From: Corynebacterium sp. ES2730-CONJ
GTDB lineage: Bacteria; Actinomycetota; Actinomycetes; Mycobacteriales; Mycobacteriaceae
Assembly: GCF_024834055.1 (NCBI RefSeq)
Contig: NZ_JANUXZ010000005.1
Location: 146,883 to 210,882 of the forward strand
Length of the DNA: 64,000 bases
Direction of reading: 5' to 3'
Positions within the stretch are counted from its first letter, which is position 1; each line of letters begins with the position of its first letter. The notes under the pieces were generated by a model. It ran no database searches, had not been told where the DNA came from, and saw only the letters and a list, made by a program, of their open reading frames with translations. Shown in pieces: positions 62,994-64,000 of this stretch. The position numbers and the translations under genes were made by a program.

Positions 62994-63248
62994 CTATTTT
63001 GTTGAGCGACTCACCACAAGCGTAGAAATAGCAGTGAGGGTAATAAATAACGAAACTGTGGCCTCTGAGTTCTGTGACACTGGGCTCAAAAATGGAATAT
63101 TAAAGGCTAGGAGTGCGTAAGCCAGGAGGAGGGGGAGATCACTATCTTTATCTCCTCCATCGGTGAGACTGGTGCAGATTCGGGCAAATTGCACTCCCGC
63201 AAAAATTGCCCCTACAAGATTTGCGGTGAGGCTGATGAAGAAATACAT
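62994..63248 (-). CDS. Small membrane protein, 84 aa
   Basis: Begins MYFFISLTANLVGAIFAGVQFA (cited as first helix, residues 1-22), then a short polar stretch with TDGGDKDSD and two further hydrophobic segments. AAAGAGA lies just before the ATG. Layout suggests a real three-helix membrane protein, but it is isolated in a decayed region and may be a fragment. No family recognised. Confidence 0.45.
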   Translation of the reverse strand: MYFFISLTANLVGAIFAGVQFARICTSLTDGGDKDSDLPLLLAYALLAFNIPFLSPVSQNSEATVSLFITLTAISTLVVSRSTK

Positions 63249-63752
63249 TCTCTTTAGTATATGAGCGTGGGGAAGGTTTCGGTTACTTTACTTTCTACGC
63301 TGGAAAGATGAATCACCCGCAAGTGGAAGGTTCCCTTCCTCGTTCGGTGCTGATCAAACTAATGAGTTCTCTCATGATGGGACGATGAAGGCTGGCTGTA
63401 GGTGCGCACCTGTAGGCACCAGAATAATCGGCAGTATCTACCATTCGTAAAAAGGGATTCTTCTGATCCATTTGATAACAGCCAAGGGATGGACAGGTTC
63501 CATCCAGTCATATGAGTTTTTGAAAAACTCGCTAGAGAGCTGGTTATGGCGAAACCTCATAGCCGAGCGAGAATCGTCGGTGACGAAGAGTTTTGTTGGT
63601 ACTAGAACGCCTGGCCTCAAGGAGGTGTAAATTACGCGGTTTCACAACTCGTCGGCGCTAGTCGACTGAGCCCGTGTGTATGTTGCTGATACCAATTGGG
63701 GTGCGCGAATTTGGGTGATACTTAGGGATCGGAAAATATTGTCTGGTTGGTG
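63249..63752. other. Non-coding stretch
   Basis: About 500 bp. Short frames on both strands (for example 63438-63620 minus) lack ribosome sites and resemble nothing I know. Confidence 0.4.
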
Positions 63753-64000
63753 TTAGTTGGTGTCCTCGTCTCTGATCCACCCACCGATTACCTTAGGGAT
63801 CACAACCGGGGGATCACCAAGAAGATCCCGAAGGTTCCCCTCACGCTCAACCGGATTACTAATCCGACGCTTCTGCTTCCGCCCTTGATCCTCACCAGGC
63901 TGGGCCTGATTCATCATCGGAACAAACCCACGCCCTTGAGAACCCGACTGAGACGAACCCGCCCCACCGGAGGAATTCAATCCGCGGGAAGTCCCCGACG
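63753..64000 (-). CDS. C-terminal part of a Gly/Ser-rich protein, possibly type VII secretion-associated
   Basis: The minus-strand frame is open from the window edge to a TAA at 63753, giving at least 82 residues. It begins in a Gly/Ser/Gln-rich linker (SSGGAGSSQSGSQGRG), then has a basic stretch (GRKQKRRISNPVEREGNL) and ends GDPPVVIPKVIGGWIRDEDTN. A linker followed by a tail with PPVI(G)-like ending is common in large WXG100/ESX-linked proteins of actinobacteria. The main domain lies outside the window; a TTG inside the linker is not a convincing start. Confidence 0.5.
   Translation of the reverse strand, partial: SGTSRGLNSSGGAGSSQSGSQGRGFVPMMNQAQPGEDQGRKQKRRISNPVEREGNLRDLLGDPPVVIPKVIGGWIRDEDTN

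Noticed and set aside
63438..63620. 60-codon frame on the minus strand
   Set aside because: No ribosome site and no similarity recognised.

Overview
The window looks like the chromosome of a Corynebacterium or a very close mycolate-containing actinomycete. The evidence is a cell-wall arabinan/galactan block (aftA, dprE2, dprE1, a GtrA protein, glfT1, and the two-gene Wzm/Wzt exporter), the lysC-asd pair with a 421-residue aspartokinase and an internal beta-subunit start, sigC next to katA, a six-gene Mrp antiporter operon with MrpA carrying the MrpB domain, and an MmpL transporter. Base composition is moderate, many genes start with GTG, and many starts sit 6-9 nt after a TANNNT box with no Shine-Dalgarno (leaderless style). 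The species cannot be named from sequence alone.

Layout. 1-11.3 kb: arabinogalactan block, ending with a lysine-free class V aminotransferase homologue and a PIG3-type quinone oxidoreductase; this order parallels Rv3777-Rv3792 of M. tuberculosis. 11.4-19.1 kb: a tRNA-rich stretch with three tRNA-Ser, two identical tRNA-Arg(ACG) flanking a DASS anion transporter, Pat aminotransferase, prephenate dehydrogenase, tadA with its partner gene, and CsbD. 19.3-30 kb: an MmpL transporter, then queuine/queuosine salvage genes (tgt, yhhQ-like transporter, gluQ) interleaved with deoD, an MFS carrier, a ThrE-type exporter and a lipoprotein. 30.2-38.8 kb: a fourth tRNA-Ser, SRP RNA, aspT, a suppressor-of-fused-like gene, dnaX, ybaB, recR, then the opposing gatD-murT pair and a DnaQ-like protein that has lost its catalytic acids. 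39-46 kb: a membrane glycosyltransferase, a DMT carrier, lysC-asd, katA and sigC. 47-60 kb: the Mrp operon, a YhgE/Pip-like membrane protein, an OPT transporter, a membrane adenylate cyclase, holB and tRNA-Thr(CGT).

After tRNA-Thr (60.3-64 kb) the character changes: few genes, more A+T, a decayed serine recombinase, a small membrane protein whose N/G-rich leader is separated from its body by an in-frame TGA, a diverged second copy of that leader, and at the right edge the C-terminal part of a protein whose tail resembles those of type VII secretion-associated proteins. This is the most likely acquired part of the window.

No rRNA, CRISPR array, intact transposase or intact prophage was seen. 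The most unusual signals are several proteins that keep a fold but lack its key residues (aminotransferase without any lysine, DnaQ-like protein without DxE, Tgt without the CxCxxC zinc site, MurT with half a zinc ribbon), a hairpin spanning the lysC ribosome-binding site and start codon, and the interrupted N/G-leader membrane protein.
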